A stretch of DNA of 64,000 bases from Aquibium pacificus (GCF_040839445.1 NZ_JBDPGJ010000001.1:62001-126000), one strand, 5' to 3'; positions 40,052-48,315 are shown, counted from the first letter of the stretch. Notes: generated by a model not told the origin, from the sequence alone. A program made the numbers and translations.

Positions 40052-41185
40052 ATGGCCACCCAGCGTATCCTCGACTTCCTCGCCACCCGACGTCCCAACG
40101 GCCCCTGCCTCGTCGTTGATCTCGACGTCGTGCGCGACAATTTCCATGCCTTCGAGAAGGCGCTGCCCGACAGCCGCATCTTCTACGCGGTGAAGGCCAA
40201 TCCGGCGCCGGAAATCCTTCGCCTGCTCGCGACCCTCGGCTCGTCCTTCGACACCGCGTCGGTCACCGAAGTCGAGATGGCGCTGGACGCCGGTGCATCG
40301 GCCGACCGCATTTCCTTCGGCAACACCATCAAGAAGGAGCGCGACGTCGCGCGCGCCTTCGACCTTGGCATCCGGCTCTTCGCGGTGGACTGCGTGGAAG
40401 AAGTCGAGAAGATCGCCCGCGCCGCGCCCGGCAGCCGCGTGTTCTGCCGGGTGCTCACCGACGGCGAGGGCGCCGAATGGCCGCTCAGCCGCAAGTTCGG
40501 CTGCGTGCCGGCCATGGCCGTGGACGTTCTGCGCCATGCCAAGGCGCTCGGCCTCGACCCCTACGGCGTCTCCTTCCACGTCGGCTCGCAGCAGTGCGAC
40601 CTGACTGCCTGGGATCGCGCGCTGGGCGATGCCAAGCGCGTCTTCGCCACGCTCGCGGAAGAGGGCATCGTGCTCAAGATGGTCAACATGGGCGGCGGCT
40701 TCCCGACCCGCTACCTGCGCGACGTGCCGGTGGCCGAGGCCTATGGCCGCGCCATCTTCTCGGCGCTGCGCAAGCACTTCGGCAACCAGTTGCCCGAGAC
40801 CATCATCGAGCCGGGCCGCGGCATGGTCGGCAATGCCGGCGTCATCAAGTCGGAGGTCGTGCTGATCTCCCGGAAGTCCGACGAGGACAAGGTGCGCTGG
40901 GTCTATCTCGACATCGGCAAGTTCGGCGGGCTCGCCGAGACCATGGACGAGGCGATTCGCTACCCGATCGTCACCCCGCACGATGGCGGCGAAGTGGCGC
41001 CGTGCGTGCTCGCCGGCCCGACCTGCGATTCGGCCGACGTCATGTACGAAAAGACCCCTTACCCGCTGCCTCTGTCGCTCACCATCGGCGACGAGGTGCT
41101 GATCGAGGGCACCGGCGCCTACACCACCACCTACGCCTCGGTCGCCTTCAACGGCTTCGAGCCGCTCCGATCCTACGTGATCTGA
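40052..41185 (+). CDS. ornithine (diamine) decarboxylase, PLP fold type III
   Basis: This 377-residue protein of the eukaryote-like ornithine/lysine decarboxylase group has PLP-lysine Lys48 in FYAVKANP, the FHVGSQQ segment near 175, the PLP-phosphate motif NMGGGFP, EPGRGMVGNAG and the catalytic cysteine segment GPTCDSADVM near 326. It decarboxylates ornithine to putrescine (lysine to cadaverine is possible). Putrescine feeds the homospermidine synthase at 2666. GGAG lies seven bases before the ATG, and a hairpin sits just upstream, suggesting translational or antitermination control through the leader. Confidence 0.93.
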   Translation: MATQRILDFLATRRPNGPCLVVDLDVVRDNFHAFEKALPDSRIFYAVKANPAPEILRLLATLGSSFDTASVTEVEMALDAGASADRISFGNTIKKERDVARAFDLGIRLFAVDCVEEVEKIARAAPGSRVFCRVLTDGEGAEWPLSRKFGCVPAMAVDVLRHAKALGLDPYGVSFHVGSQQCDLTAWDRALGDAKRVFATLAEEGIVLKMVNMGGGFPTRYLRDVPVAEAYGRAIFSALRKHFGNQLPETIIEPGRGMVGNAGVIKSEVVLISRKSDEDKVRWVYLDIGKFGGLAETMDEAIRYPIVTPHDGGEVAPCVLAGPTCDSADVMYEKTPYPLPLSLTIGDEVLIEGTGAYTTTYASVAFNGFEPLRSYVI

Positions 41186-41282
41186 CGGCTCGCGAGAGCC
41201 GCCAGATCACCCCGTCGCCGGTCATCAAGGCCGGCGCCGGGTTCGCTCGTGGATTTTTCTCCGCTTGTGAAGGATTGCGGAC

Positions 41283-41900
41283 ATGGACTTCGAAATTGCA
41301 ATGGCCGGCGAGATGCATGTGACGGCGATTTCTCCCTCAAGGGGAGAGATCAACAAGTGCGTCGCCATCACCGCCGAAACCCCCGCCGACGTCGCCCCGC
41401 GCGAGGCGCTGCTCGACCGTGCCATGGGACCGATGCGCAAGCGCAAGTCGTCCGAAAAACTGCGGCGCGGCGGCAAGCCTTCGGAAGGCCTTGCCTTCTC
41501 AGCGAAGGATGCCGACGGACGGCTCGTCGGCACCGTGCGGCTGTGGGACGTGAGCGTTGGCGATTGCCGGGCGCCTGCGCTGCTGCTCGGCCCTCTGGCC
41601 GTGGATCCAGCGCTGAAGTCCGCCGGGCTCGGCTCGGCCCTGATGAACCATGCCGTGGCCGAGGCGCGCCGCCTCGGCCACGGCGCCATCCTGCTCGTCG
41701 GCGATGCGCCCTACTATGCCCGCTTCGGCTTTTCGGCCGAAAAGACCGACGCACTCGCCATGCCCGGACCTTACGAGAAGAGCCGGTTTCTGGCGCTGGA
41801 ACTGATCGGGGGTTGGCTCGATGGCACGCGGGGCGTGCTCAGGGCGTCGGGAAGAAAGATCGTCAAATCAGGCGCAACGCGCCAGGCCATGGCCGCCTAG
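41283..41900 (+). CDS. GNAT acetyltransferase (YhbS-like) with odd N-terminus
   Basis: This 205-residue protein has a GNAT core (about 27-160) with VGTVRLWDVSVG, LLLGPLAVDP, the acetyl-CoA loop SAGLGSALM and DAPYYARFGFS. The start at 41283 has GAAGG upstream. Residues 8-26 (AGEMHVTAISPSRGEINKC) do not look like the family, and their DNA contains TCTCCC-TCAAG-GGGAGA, a palindrome typical of dispersed rhizobial repeats. The N-terminus may therefore carry a repeat-derived insertion. Acceptor unknown. Confidence 0.8.
   Translation: MDFEIAMAGEMHVTAISPSRGEINKCVAITAETPADVAPREALLDRAMGPMRKRKSSEKLRRGGKPSEGLAFSAKDADGRLVGTVRLWDVSVGDCRAPALLLGPLAVDPALKSAGLGSALMNHAVAEARRLGHGAILLVGDAPYYARFGFSAEKTDALAMPGPYEKSRFLALELIGGWLDGTRGVLRASGRKIVKSGATRQAMAA
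41331..41347. repeat. palindrome inside the GNAT N-terminus
   Basis: TCTCCC-TCAAG-GGGAGA, a perfect 6-bp inverted repeat, lies in the part of the GNAT gene that looks unlike its family. It resembles the core of short dispersed palindromic repeats. Confidence 0.4.
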
Positions 41901-41912
41901 GCCGGGCCTTCA

Positions 41913-41963
41913 GGCCGCTCCCGACGCGTCGAGCCGCGGGGGTCTCCGCTCGGGAGCGGCCTT
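41913..41963 (+). terminator. strong Rho-independent terminator
   Basis: A perfect 13-bp stem AGGCCGCTCCCGA / TCGGGAGCGGCCT with a 25-base loop is followed by TTTCC. It lies 12 bp after the GNAT stop and ends the plus-strand transcript before the convergent NADAR gene. Confidence 0.75.
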
Positions 41964-41975
41964 TTCCTTGTTCGA

Positions 41976-42527
41976 TCATTGTCTTTCGAGCCGGTCGCGC
42001 ACTTCCATGAGCGCGAAACCGAGCAGGTTTTCTCCGCGCCATAGCGTGGGGTTCGTTGCACGCTCGCCGTCCACCGCGAGCCCTGTTCCCCAGACCCTGT
42101 CGACGGGGCTCGCCTCCACGATGATGGCCTCGCCGGTGGAGAGCAGGAACTCGCCGAGCGGCGGGTTCTGCCGGAACTTCTCGAAATTCCCCTCCACCAC
42201 GATGCCGCGTTTGGCCTCGTTCCAGCGGGTCTCGTCGAAGCCCCTGACCTGCCTGCCGAGTTCCTTCACCTCTCTTGGGCTCGATGCGGCGCGGATATTC
42301 TCTGCCGTTTCCTCGTCGCCGAACAGTCGGGCCTTCCCAGCCATCATCCAGTGTTCCGCGGTGGGATAGATCCGTCCCGCTGATGTAAAGGGCGACGGCC
42401 ACCACTGGCTGAAGCAGGCTGCGGTGATGCTGCCGTCCCTCGACGGCTGATGACCCCAGAAGAACGCGAACGTCTTGTGGCGTTTCGCGCGGAACTCCGT
42501 CTCCAGCCAAGACCGATCGTAGATCAT
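41976..42527 (-). CDS. NADAR family protein (YbiA-like N-glycosidase)
   Basis: This 183-residue protein has the NADAR fold signatures: FFWGHQPS near the start, SQWWPSPF, PTAEHWMMAGKARLFGD and WNEAKRGIVVEGNFEKF. YbiA-type members hydrolyse the N-glycosidic bond of early riboflavin-pathway intermediates and thus remove reactive metabolites; others act on ADP-ribose. It stands alone, convergent with the GNAT gene. Confidence 0.9.
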   Translation of the reverse strand: MIYDRSWLETEFRAKRHKTFAFFWGHQPSRDGSITAACFSQWWPSPFTSAGRIYPTAEHWMMAGKARLFGDEETAENIRAASSPREVKELGRQVRGFDETRWNEAKRGIVVEGNFEKFRQNPPLGEFLLSTGEAIIVEASPVDRVWGTGLAVDGERATNPTLWRGENLLGFALMEVRDRLERQ

Positions 42528-42644
42528 GAACTTTGATCCGTTCTCGCGGATCGGGTGTCAATCCCCACGCCCTCGCGGGGAGAGTTGGAGGCTGGCAAAG
42601 GATAGGGCGGCCACCGCCGCCCTCGATAACCGATAGCTGACGCC

Positions 42645-42926
42645 TCAGAGCGCCTGGCTCAGCGCCATCGCGGCCGACATGTCGCCGTCGACCTTCATCT
42701 TGCCCTGCATGAAGGCGGCGGTCGGGTTCAGGTCGCCGGCGGCGAGCGCCTCGAAATCGTCCTTGCTCATGGTGATCGTGCAGTCGGCGTCGCCGCCATC
42801 TGTCGACACGGCCTCTCCATCGATCGTCAGGGCACCGTCGGAGCCGAGGTCGATCTTCACCGAACGGTCGAAGCCCGAACCGGACAGGCGCTTGCCCATT
42901 TCAGCGGCAATCTCGTCGAGGGTCAT
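42645..42926 (-). CDS. SCP2 sterol-carrier domain protein
   Basis: This 93-residue single SCP2 domain (VKIDLGSDGALTIDG, then DADCTITMSKDDFEALAAGDLNPTAAFMQGKMKVDGD) probably binds acyl-CoA or other lipids in the cytosol. It is divergent from an acyl-CoA dehydrogenase gene, and a 16-bp palindrome of LiuR type sits in the shared promoter region, suggesting co-regulation in acyl-CoA metabolism. Confidence 0.88.
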   Translation of the reverse strand: MTLDEIAAEMGKRLSGSGFDRSVKIDLGSDGALTIDGEAVSTDGGDADCTITMSKDDFEALAAGDLNPTAAFMQGKMKVDGDMSAAMALSQAL

Positions 42927-43021
42927 GTCAGTCTCCTTGTCGTGCGGGCGAACGCGACGGACGCCCCGGTTGATCGGTCTCGCCGCATGCGGCGGCGTTC
43001 GGCGCTTCCCATACCAGTCGA

Positions 43022-43037
43022 TTGACGTTTACGTCAA
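43022..43037. promoter_or_regulatory. LiuR-like operator
   Basis: TTGACGT-TT-ACGTCAA is a perfect 7-2-7 palindrome between the divergent SCP2 and acyl-CoA dehydrogenase genes. From memory it resembles the site of LiuR, the MerR-type regulator of branched-chain amino-acid degradation in proteobacteria. No regulator gene is adjacent, so this would be a trans-acting site. Confidence 0.55.
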
Positions 43038-43171
43038 CGTTGCCTAGCATTCCCGCCGGAGGAATGTCGGCCCCGCTCTAAAGCATCCTGGCCGGCTTTT
43101 GTTTCGAGCGCGCGACGGTGCAGCACCGATTTTCGTCTCGGGACAGCGGCAATGCCGGAGGAGGAGGACAT

Positions 43172-44344
43172 ATGAAGTTCACGCCCGAGCATCAGGATCT
43201 GCGCCGCACGGTGGCGAAATTCGTCGAGACCGAGCTCGATCCCTACGTCGACAAATGGGAGGCGGCGGAGGAGTTTCCCTCGCACGACATCCTGAAGAAG
43301 CTCGGCGACCTCGGCCTGCTCGGCATCAAGTACGACCCGGCCTATGGCGGGCTCGGCCTCGACTTCTCCTATTCCATGGTCATGGCGGAGGAACTCGGCC
43401 TGTGCGCCTGCGGCGGCGTGCCGATGGCGATCGGCGTCCACACCGACATGTGCACCCCGGCGCTCAACCGCTTCGGCTCCGACCATGTGAAGTCGAACTT
43501 CCTTGCCCCCTCCATTGCCGGCGACGTCGTCGGCTGCCTGGGCGTCAGCGAACCGGGCGCCGGCTCCGACGTCGCGGCGACGAAGACGATCGCGCGCAGG
43601 GACGGCGTCGACTACGTGATCTCCGGTACCAAGATGTGGATCACCAACGGCATGAAGGCCGACTGGTGCTGCCTGCTCGCCAACACCTCCGAGGGCCTGC
43701 CGCACAGGAACAAGTCGCTGATCTGCGTGCCGATGGACGCCAGGGGCATCACCCGCCAGAAGATCCGCAAGATCGGCATGCATTCCTCCGACACCGCGCA
43801 GCTCTTCTTCGACGAGGTGCGCGTGCCCGCGGCCAATCTGATCGGGCAGGAAGGCATGGGCTTCACCTACCAGATGCTGCAGTTCCAGGAGGAGCGGCTC
43901 TATCTCACGGCGAGTTCGATCAAGGGCTTCGACCGCCTGATCGACCTCACTATCGACTACACGTCCGAGCGCAACGCCTTCGGCAAGTCGATCCTCGACA
44001 ACCAGGTCGTGCATTTCCGCCTGGCCGAACTGCGCACCGAAGTCGAGGCGCTCCGCGCGCTCGCCTGGAGCGCGGTGGAACAGTACGTCGCCGGCAGCGA
44101 CGTGACGAAACTCGCCTCCATGGCCAAGCTCAAGACCGGGCGGCTGGCGCGCGAGATCACCGATACCTGCCTGCAATACTGGGGTGGCATGGGCTTCACC
44201 GCCGACAATCCCGTCAGCCGCGCCTACCGCGACACCCGGCTGCTCTCGATCGGCGCCGGCGCCGACGAAGTCATGCTCGGCATCATCTGCAAGCTGGAGG
44301 GCACCCTGCCGGGCACGGGAAACAGGGCACGGAACGCCGGTTGA
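43172..44344 (+). CDS. acyl-CoA dehydrogenase
   Basis: This 390-residue FAD enzyme oxidises an acyl-CoA to the 2-enoyl-CoA and passes electrons to ETF. Visible signatures are CLGVSEPGAGSDVAATKT, WITNGMKADWCCLLA, LQFQEERLYLTASSIKG and the C-terminal QYWGGMGFTADNPVSRAYRDTR. It resembles the isovaleryl/citronellyl-CoA dehydrogenase side of the family, which agrees with the LiuR-like box upstream, but the substrate is unproved. GGAGGAGGACAT precedes the ATG; an upstream in-frame start was rejected. Confidence 0.92.
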   Translation: MKFTPEHQDLRRTVAKFVETELDPYVDKWEAAEEFPSHDILKKLGDLGLLGIKYDPAYGGLGLDFSYSMVMAEELGLCACGGVPMAIGVHTDMCTPALNRFGSDHVKSNFLAPSIAGDVVGCLGVSEPGAGSDVAATKTIARRDGVDYVISGTKMWITNGMKADWCCLLANTSEGLPHRNKSLICVPMDARGITRQKIRKIGMHSSDTAQLFFDEVRVPAANLIGQEGMGFTYQMLQFQEERLYLTASSIKGFDRLIDLTIDYTSERNAFGKSILDNQVVHFRLAELRTEVEALRALAWSAVEQYVAGSDVTKLASMAKLKTGRLAREITDTCLQYWGGMGFTADNPVSRAYRDTRLLSIGAGADEVMLGIICKLEGTLPGTGNRARNAG

Positions 44345-44365
44345 GGCGTGGGGGATGGCGTGCAT

Positions 44366-44540
44366 GGTGCGTGGTTCGACAAGCTCACCATGAGGGGCTC
44401 CGTGGACAGCTGCTGGTCCATCGGTAGCAAACTCAACCAGGGTGAAACTCGGCAGAACGTAAGAAATGGATGCTGCGGCACATGTCTTCAGTGTGCCGTT
44501 CCACAGACCCCCTCATGGTGAGCTTGTCGAACCACGCACC
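44366..44540. repeat. 175-bp element with 40-bp inverted repeats
   Basis: Arms 44366-44405 and 44501-44540 are reverse complements with 38 of 40 matches, separated by 95 bp. The core, TTCGACAAGCTCACCATGAG, is a sequence found as a dispersed intergenic repeat in alphaproteobacteria. No open frame of substance lies inside, so it is a REP/RIME/MITE-like element. It fills the gap between the acyl-CoA dehydrogenase and katE and may form a large cruciform or act as a terminator. Confidence 0.75.
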
Positions 44541-44570
44541 ACCACCACCACCTGCCATTGCAACCAACGT

Positions 44571-44595
44571 GGAACCCGAAGGCTGCCGCTTCATT
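44571..44595 (+). promoter_or_regulatory. possible general-stress (EcfG-type) promoter of katE
   Basis: GGAAC, a 16-base spacer and CATT: one mismatch from the EcfG consensus GGAAC-N16/17-CGTT, 46 bp upstream of the katE start. Catalases are frequent general-stress targets in rhizobia. A CCGCTT-CATT-AAGCGG hairpin overlaps the -10 part. Confidence 0.4.
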
Positions 44596-44640
44596 AAGCG
44601 GGGACGCACCCCGGGCGTCTCTCTTCCTGAAGGAACCACG

Positions 44641-46752
44641 ATGGCAAAGACCACGACACAGTCGTCCAGCACGACTGCGACGATCCACGACCAGAAACTC
44701 GTGCGCGGAAAAGGCGGCGAACTGCACCAGATCGCCGAGGGCGATGCGCCCGTCCTGACCACCGCCCAGGGCGGGCCGGTGGCCGACGACCAGAACACGC
44801 TCAAGGCCGGCCCGCGTGGCCCGAGCCTGATGGAGGACTTCCACTTCCGCGAGAAGATCTTCCATTTCGACCACGAGCGCATCCCGGAGCGCGTGGTGCA
44901 TGCGCGCGGCTACGGCGCGCACGGCTATTTCGAGACCTACGAATCGCTGGCGAAATACACCCGCGCCGACATCTTCCAGCGCGCCGGCGAGAAGACGCCG
45001 GCCTTCGTGCGCTTCTCCACCGTTGCCGGCTCCAAGGGCTCGTCCGATCTCGCCCGCGACGTGCGCGGCTTCGCGGTCAAGCTCTACACCAAGGAAGGCA
45101 ACTGGGACATCGTCGGCAACAACATCCCGGTCTTCTTCATCCAGGACGCGATCAAGTTCCCCGACCTGATCCATTCCGTGAAGGCCGAGCCGGACCGCGG
45201 CTTTCCGCAGGCTCAGTCGGCGCACGACAATTTCTGGGACTTCATCTCGCTGACGCCGGAATCGATGAACATGGTCATGTGGGTCATGTCGGACCGGGCG
45301 ATCCCCCGCTCCCTTCGCTTCATGGAAGGCTTCGGCGTCCACACCTTCCGCTTCCTGAACGAGAAGGACGAATCGACCTTCGTGAAATTCCACTGGAAGC
45401 CGAAGGCCGGGCTCCAGTCCGTCGTGTGGAACGAGGCGGTGAAGATCAACGGCGCCGACCCGGATTTCCACCGCCGCGACCTGTGGGACGCGATCCAGGC
45501 GGGCGATTTCCCCGAATGGGAACTCCGCGTCCAGCTCTTCGACCAGGCCTTCGCCGACGGTTTCGACTTCGACGTGCTCGACCCGACCAAGATCATCCCC
45601 GAGGAACTCCTCAAGCCGATCCCCGTCGGCCGGCTGGTGCTCGACCGCATGCCCGACAATTTCTTCGCCGAGACCGAGCAGGTCGCGTTCATGACGCAGA
45701 ACGTGCCGCCGGGCGTCGACTTCTCGAACGATCCCCTGCTGCAGGGCCGCAACTTCTCCTACCTCGACACCCAGATCAAACGCCTGGGCTCGACCAACTT
45801 CACGCATATCCCGATCAACGCGCCGAAGTGCCCCATGCACCACTTCCAGCAGGACGGGCACATGGCCATGCGCAACCCCGTCGGCCGCGTGAACTACCAG
45901 CCGAACTCGTTCGGCGACGGCCCGCGCGAATCGCCGCGTCGCGGCTTCCGGTCCTTCGCCGAACCGCTCGAAGGCGAGAAGGTGCGGCTGCGGGCGGAGA
46001 GTTTTGCCGATCACTACAGCCAGGCGCGGCAGTTCTTCGACAGCCAGACCGCGCCCGAGCAGAAGCATATCGCGATGGCCCTGACGTTCGAACTCTCCAA
46101 GGTCGAGACCCCGACGATCCGCGAGCGCATGGTCTCGCATCTTCTCAACATCGACGAGGGACTGGCGGAGATGGTGGCCGACAAGCTCGGCATGAAGAAG
46201 CTGCCGAAGCCGGCCGATGCCGCCGTGACGCCGCGAACCGATCTCGATCCTTCCCCGGCCCTCAGCATCGTCCGGAACGGGCCGGAGAGCTTCGCCGGCC
46301 GCAAGGTCGGCGTGCTGGTCAGCCCCGGCGCCGACGCCGCGCTCCTGAAGAAGCTTCAGGCGGCGCTCGAGAAGGAAGGCGCGATGATGGAGATCGTGGC
46401 GCCCAAGGTCGGCGGCGTGGAAGCGGCCGACGGCAGCTGGATCGAGGCCAAGCACATGATCGACGGCGGGCCGTCGGTCCTGTTCGACGCCGTGGCGCTG
46501 ATCCTTTCGGAGGAGGGGGCCGAGCACCTGACGGGCGAGGCCGCCGCGCGCGATTTCGTCGCCGACGCCTTTGCCCATTGCAAGTTCATCGGCATCACCG
46601 CCGCCGCTGCGCCGCTGCTGAGAAAGGCCGGCGTGGAGCCGGACGCCGACGAGGGTCTCATCGATCTCGGCGGCCAGAAGGCGGTGGAGGACTTCATCGC
46701 GGCCTGCCGCAAGCTGCGTCTCTGGAGCCGCGAGATGGCCGTCAAGCTGTAG
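44641..46752 (+). CDS. katE: large-subunit (clade 2) catalase HPII
   Basis: This 703-residue protein has a catalase core plus a C-terminal DJ-1/glutamine-amidotransferase-like domain (about 560-703), as in E. coli KatE. Catalytic His87 lies in RVVHARGYGAHG, Asn about 160 in DIVGNNIPVFF, and the heme-proximal tyrosine in RNFSYLDTQIKRLG (near 372). It disproportionates H2O2. GAAGGAACC precedes the ATG. An EcfG-like promoter and a 40-bp inverted-repeat element lie upstream; a strong terminator follows. Confidence 0.96.
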   Translation: MAKTTTQSSSTTATIHDQKLVRGKGGELHQIAEGDAPVLTTAQGGPVADDQNTLKAGPRGPSLMEDFHFREKIFHFDHERIPERVVHARGYGAHGYFETYESLAKYTRADIFQRAGEKTPAFVRFSTVAGSKGSSDLARDVRGFAVKLYTKEGNWDIVGNNIPVFFIQDAIKFPDLIHSVKAEPDRGFPQAQSAHDNFWDFISLTPESMNMVMWVMSDRAIPRSLRFMEGFGVHTFRFLNEKDESTFVKFHWKPKAGLQSVVWNEAVKINGADPDFHRRDLWDAIQAGDFPEWELRVQLFDQAFADGFDFDVLDPTKIIPEELLKPIPVGRLVLDRMPDNFFAETEQVAFMTQNVPPGVDFSNDPLLQGRNFSYLDTQIKRLGSTNFTHIPINAPKCPMHHFQQDGHMAMRNPVGRVNYQPNSFGDGPRESPRRGFRSFAEPLEGEKVRLRAESFADHYSQARQFFDSQTAPEQKHIAMALTFELSKVETPTIRERMVSHLLNIDEGLAEMVADKLGMKKLPKPADAAVTPRTDLDPSPALSIVRNGPESFAGRKVGVLVSPGADAALLKKLQAALEKEGAMMEIVAPKVGGVEAADGSWIEAKHMIDGGPSVLFDAVALILSEEGAEHLTGEAAARDFVADAFAHCKFIGITAAAAPLLRKAGVEPDADEGLIDLGGQKAVEDFIAACRKLRLWSREMAVKL

Positions 46753-46772
46753 CGGCACAGACCATGGAAAAG

Positions 46773-46803
46773 CGAAGGCGCCGGTGCAAAGCCGGCGCCT
46801 TCG
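46773..46803 (+). terminator. katE terminator
   Basis: CGAAGGCGCCGG - TGCAAAG - CCGGCGCCTTCG: a perfect 12-bp stem with a 7-base loop, 20 bp after the katE stop, followed by TGTTGGTT. It may work in both directions for the convergent esterase gene. Confidence 0.75.
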
Positions 46804-46834
46804 TGTTGGTTCGGGGACCGGGCGGGTATGCCGG

Positions 46835-47980
46835 TCAGCGCATGAGGCCTGCCGTGCGCAGGGCATCCTCGATGATCTTCTTGACGCCGGTGGCCTCCGC
46901 CGCCGGCTGATAGGCGCCCGACTTCGGTGCCGCTGCCCTCGCTGCAACCGGTCCGGTCGCATCGCGATGCGGCCGGGCGGCGGGCGACACGGCATCCGTT
47001 TGCCTGCCCGTCACCACCGCTTCCGCTTCCGCGATCCCCCAGAACCCGGCGATCCGGCGCGTAGACGAAATGCCGACGTCGAGCATGTAGGGTCCCGGCG
47101 ATCCCAGTCCGTCATGGCCGACCGGCGTGCCGTGGCCCATGCCGGCGATCATGTTGACCTCCAGCACCGCCTCGCCGGCAGCGTCGCGCCAGACCTGCCG
47201 CGTCAGCCTGCCCGCCGTTTCCGCGTGGCTCGGATCGGCGTCGAGCCCGTGCACGCCCTGCCACTGCGCCACGATGGCGTCCGCATTGGAGGGCGCCACG
47301 GTGTGGTCCGCCGTGCCGTGCCAGACCGAAATCCTCGGCCACGGCCCACTATGGTTCGAGGCGCCGCTCAGCGTCCGCTGAAGGTCTTCCACCGATCCGC
47401 CGCCATGGCCGCGCATGCGGTCGAACGCCTCCGGCACGGTCGAGGCGCTGCCGTGGGGCAGGCCGGCGATGATCGCGCCAGCGGAAAACACGTCCGGATA
47501 GGCCGCCAGCATGGTGGCCGACATCGCGCCGCCGGCCGAAAGCCCGGTGACGAAGACGCGCTTCCGGTCGAGCCCGTGGGCGACGACCATCGCCTCCACC
47601 ATCTGCCGGATCGACTGCGCCTCGCCGGCGCCGCGCCGCGCATCGCCGGGCTGGAACCAGTTGAAGCACAGGTTGGGATTGTTGCCCCGCTGCTGCTCGG
47701 CATAGAGCACCGCGAAGCCCGCCTCCGCGGCGAGTTTCGACCAGCCGGAATGGCGGTCGTAGCCGGCGGCGTCCTGCGTGCACCCGTGCAGCACGACCAC
47801 CAGCGGTGCCCCGTCCGGCATGTCCTCGGGTACGTGGTGGGATGCCCCGAGCGCGCCGGGGTTGGAGCCGAAGTTCGTCAGCGGCGTCAGATGGCTGGCC
47901 GCGCCGGCATGGCCCATGCCGGCGGTCTGCCGCGCCCGCATCGCCGAAAGGCGTGCGATCGTATCGGAGATGTTTCGCAA
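46835..47980 (-). CDS. PHB-depolymerase-family esterase
   Basis: This 381-residue alpha/beta hydrolase of the esterase PHB depolymerase type has the oxyanion segment VVLHGCTQD (63-70), nucleophile Ser148 in GLSAGG, an acid in WHGTADHTV and a histidine in GMGHGTPVG. No signal peptide is apparent; short N-terminal basic residues only. The C-terminal ~70 residues (Ala/Pro-rich) are likely disordered. It may hydrolyse short-chain polyhydroxyalkanoate or other polyester and acyl-ester substrates. Relatives in rhizobia are annotated as extracellular depolymerases, which does not fit the missing signal. Confidence 0.85.
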   Translation of the reverse strand: MRNISDTIARLSAMRARQTAGMGHAGAASHLTPLTNFGSNPGALGASHHVPEDMPDGAPLVVVLHGCTQDAAGYDRHSGWSKLAAEAGFAVLYAEQQRGNNPNLCFNWFQPGDARRGAGEAQSIRQMVEAMVVAHGLDRKRVFVTGLSAGGAMSATMLAAYPDVFSAGAIIAGLPHGSASTVPEAFDRMRGHGGGSVEDLQRTLSGASNHSGPWPRISVWHGTADHTVAPSNADAIVAQWQGVHGLDADPSHAETAGRLTRQVWRDAAGEAVLEVNMIAGMGHGTPVGHDGLGSPGPYMLDVGISSTRRIAGFWGIAEAEAVVTGRQTDAVSPAARPHRDATGPVAARAAAPKSGAYQPAAEATGVKKIIEDALRTAGLMR

Positions 47981-48163
47981 TGGAGAGGTTCCCGCTCAAG
48001 CGTCCGGGATTGGACGGCAGTCCCTCCAACGTCCCGGCAGCACAATCGTTGCTGCACTGCACAATAGAGGGTCGGGATGAGGGGTGGAAGCGAAAATCCG
48101 GGGCGTCGTTGGGATCGGCTGCTAGGCGCGGCGCTTTCTGCGGCGGCGCCGAACCCTCACCCT

Positions 48164-48315
48164 CGTCATTCCGGAACGGCTGCCAAGCGCAGCGCCGGCT
48201 GCCGTATCCGGAACCCATTCCGTGATCTACCCGGACTGGCAGGCGCTTCACCCGGCGAGGTCACGGAATGGATCCCGGCTCTCCCTCCGCTGCGCTCCGG
48301 TCGGCCGGGATGACG
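48164..48315. repeat. ~150-bp palindromic intergenic repeat
   Basis: Outer arms CGTCATTCCGG (48164-48174) and CCGGGATGACG (48305-48315) match with one mismatch. Inner arms CCATTCCGTGA (48215-48225) and TCACGGAATGG (48261-48271) are perfect. Nested dyads of this type (GTCATCCCGG ... TCACGGAAT) recur between genes in rhizobial genomes. It lies in the 526-bp gene-free stretch 47981-48506, which otherwise shows nothing I can name. Confidence 0.65.

Noticed and set aside
44488..46995. 835-codon minus-strand frame across katE
   Set aside because: Antisense to an intact catalase with all catalytic residues; no ribosome site or recognisable domain.
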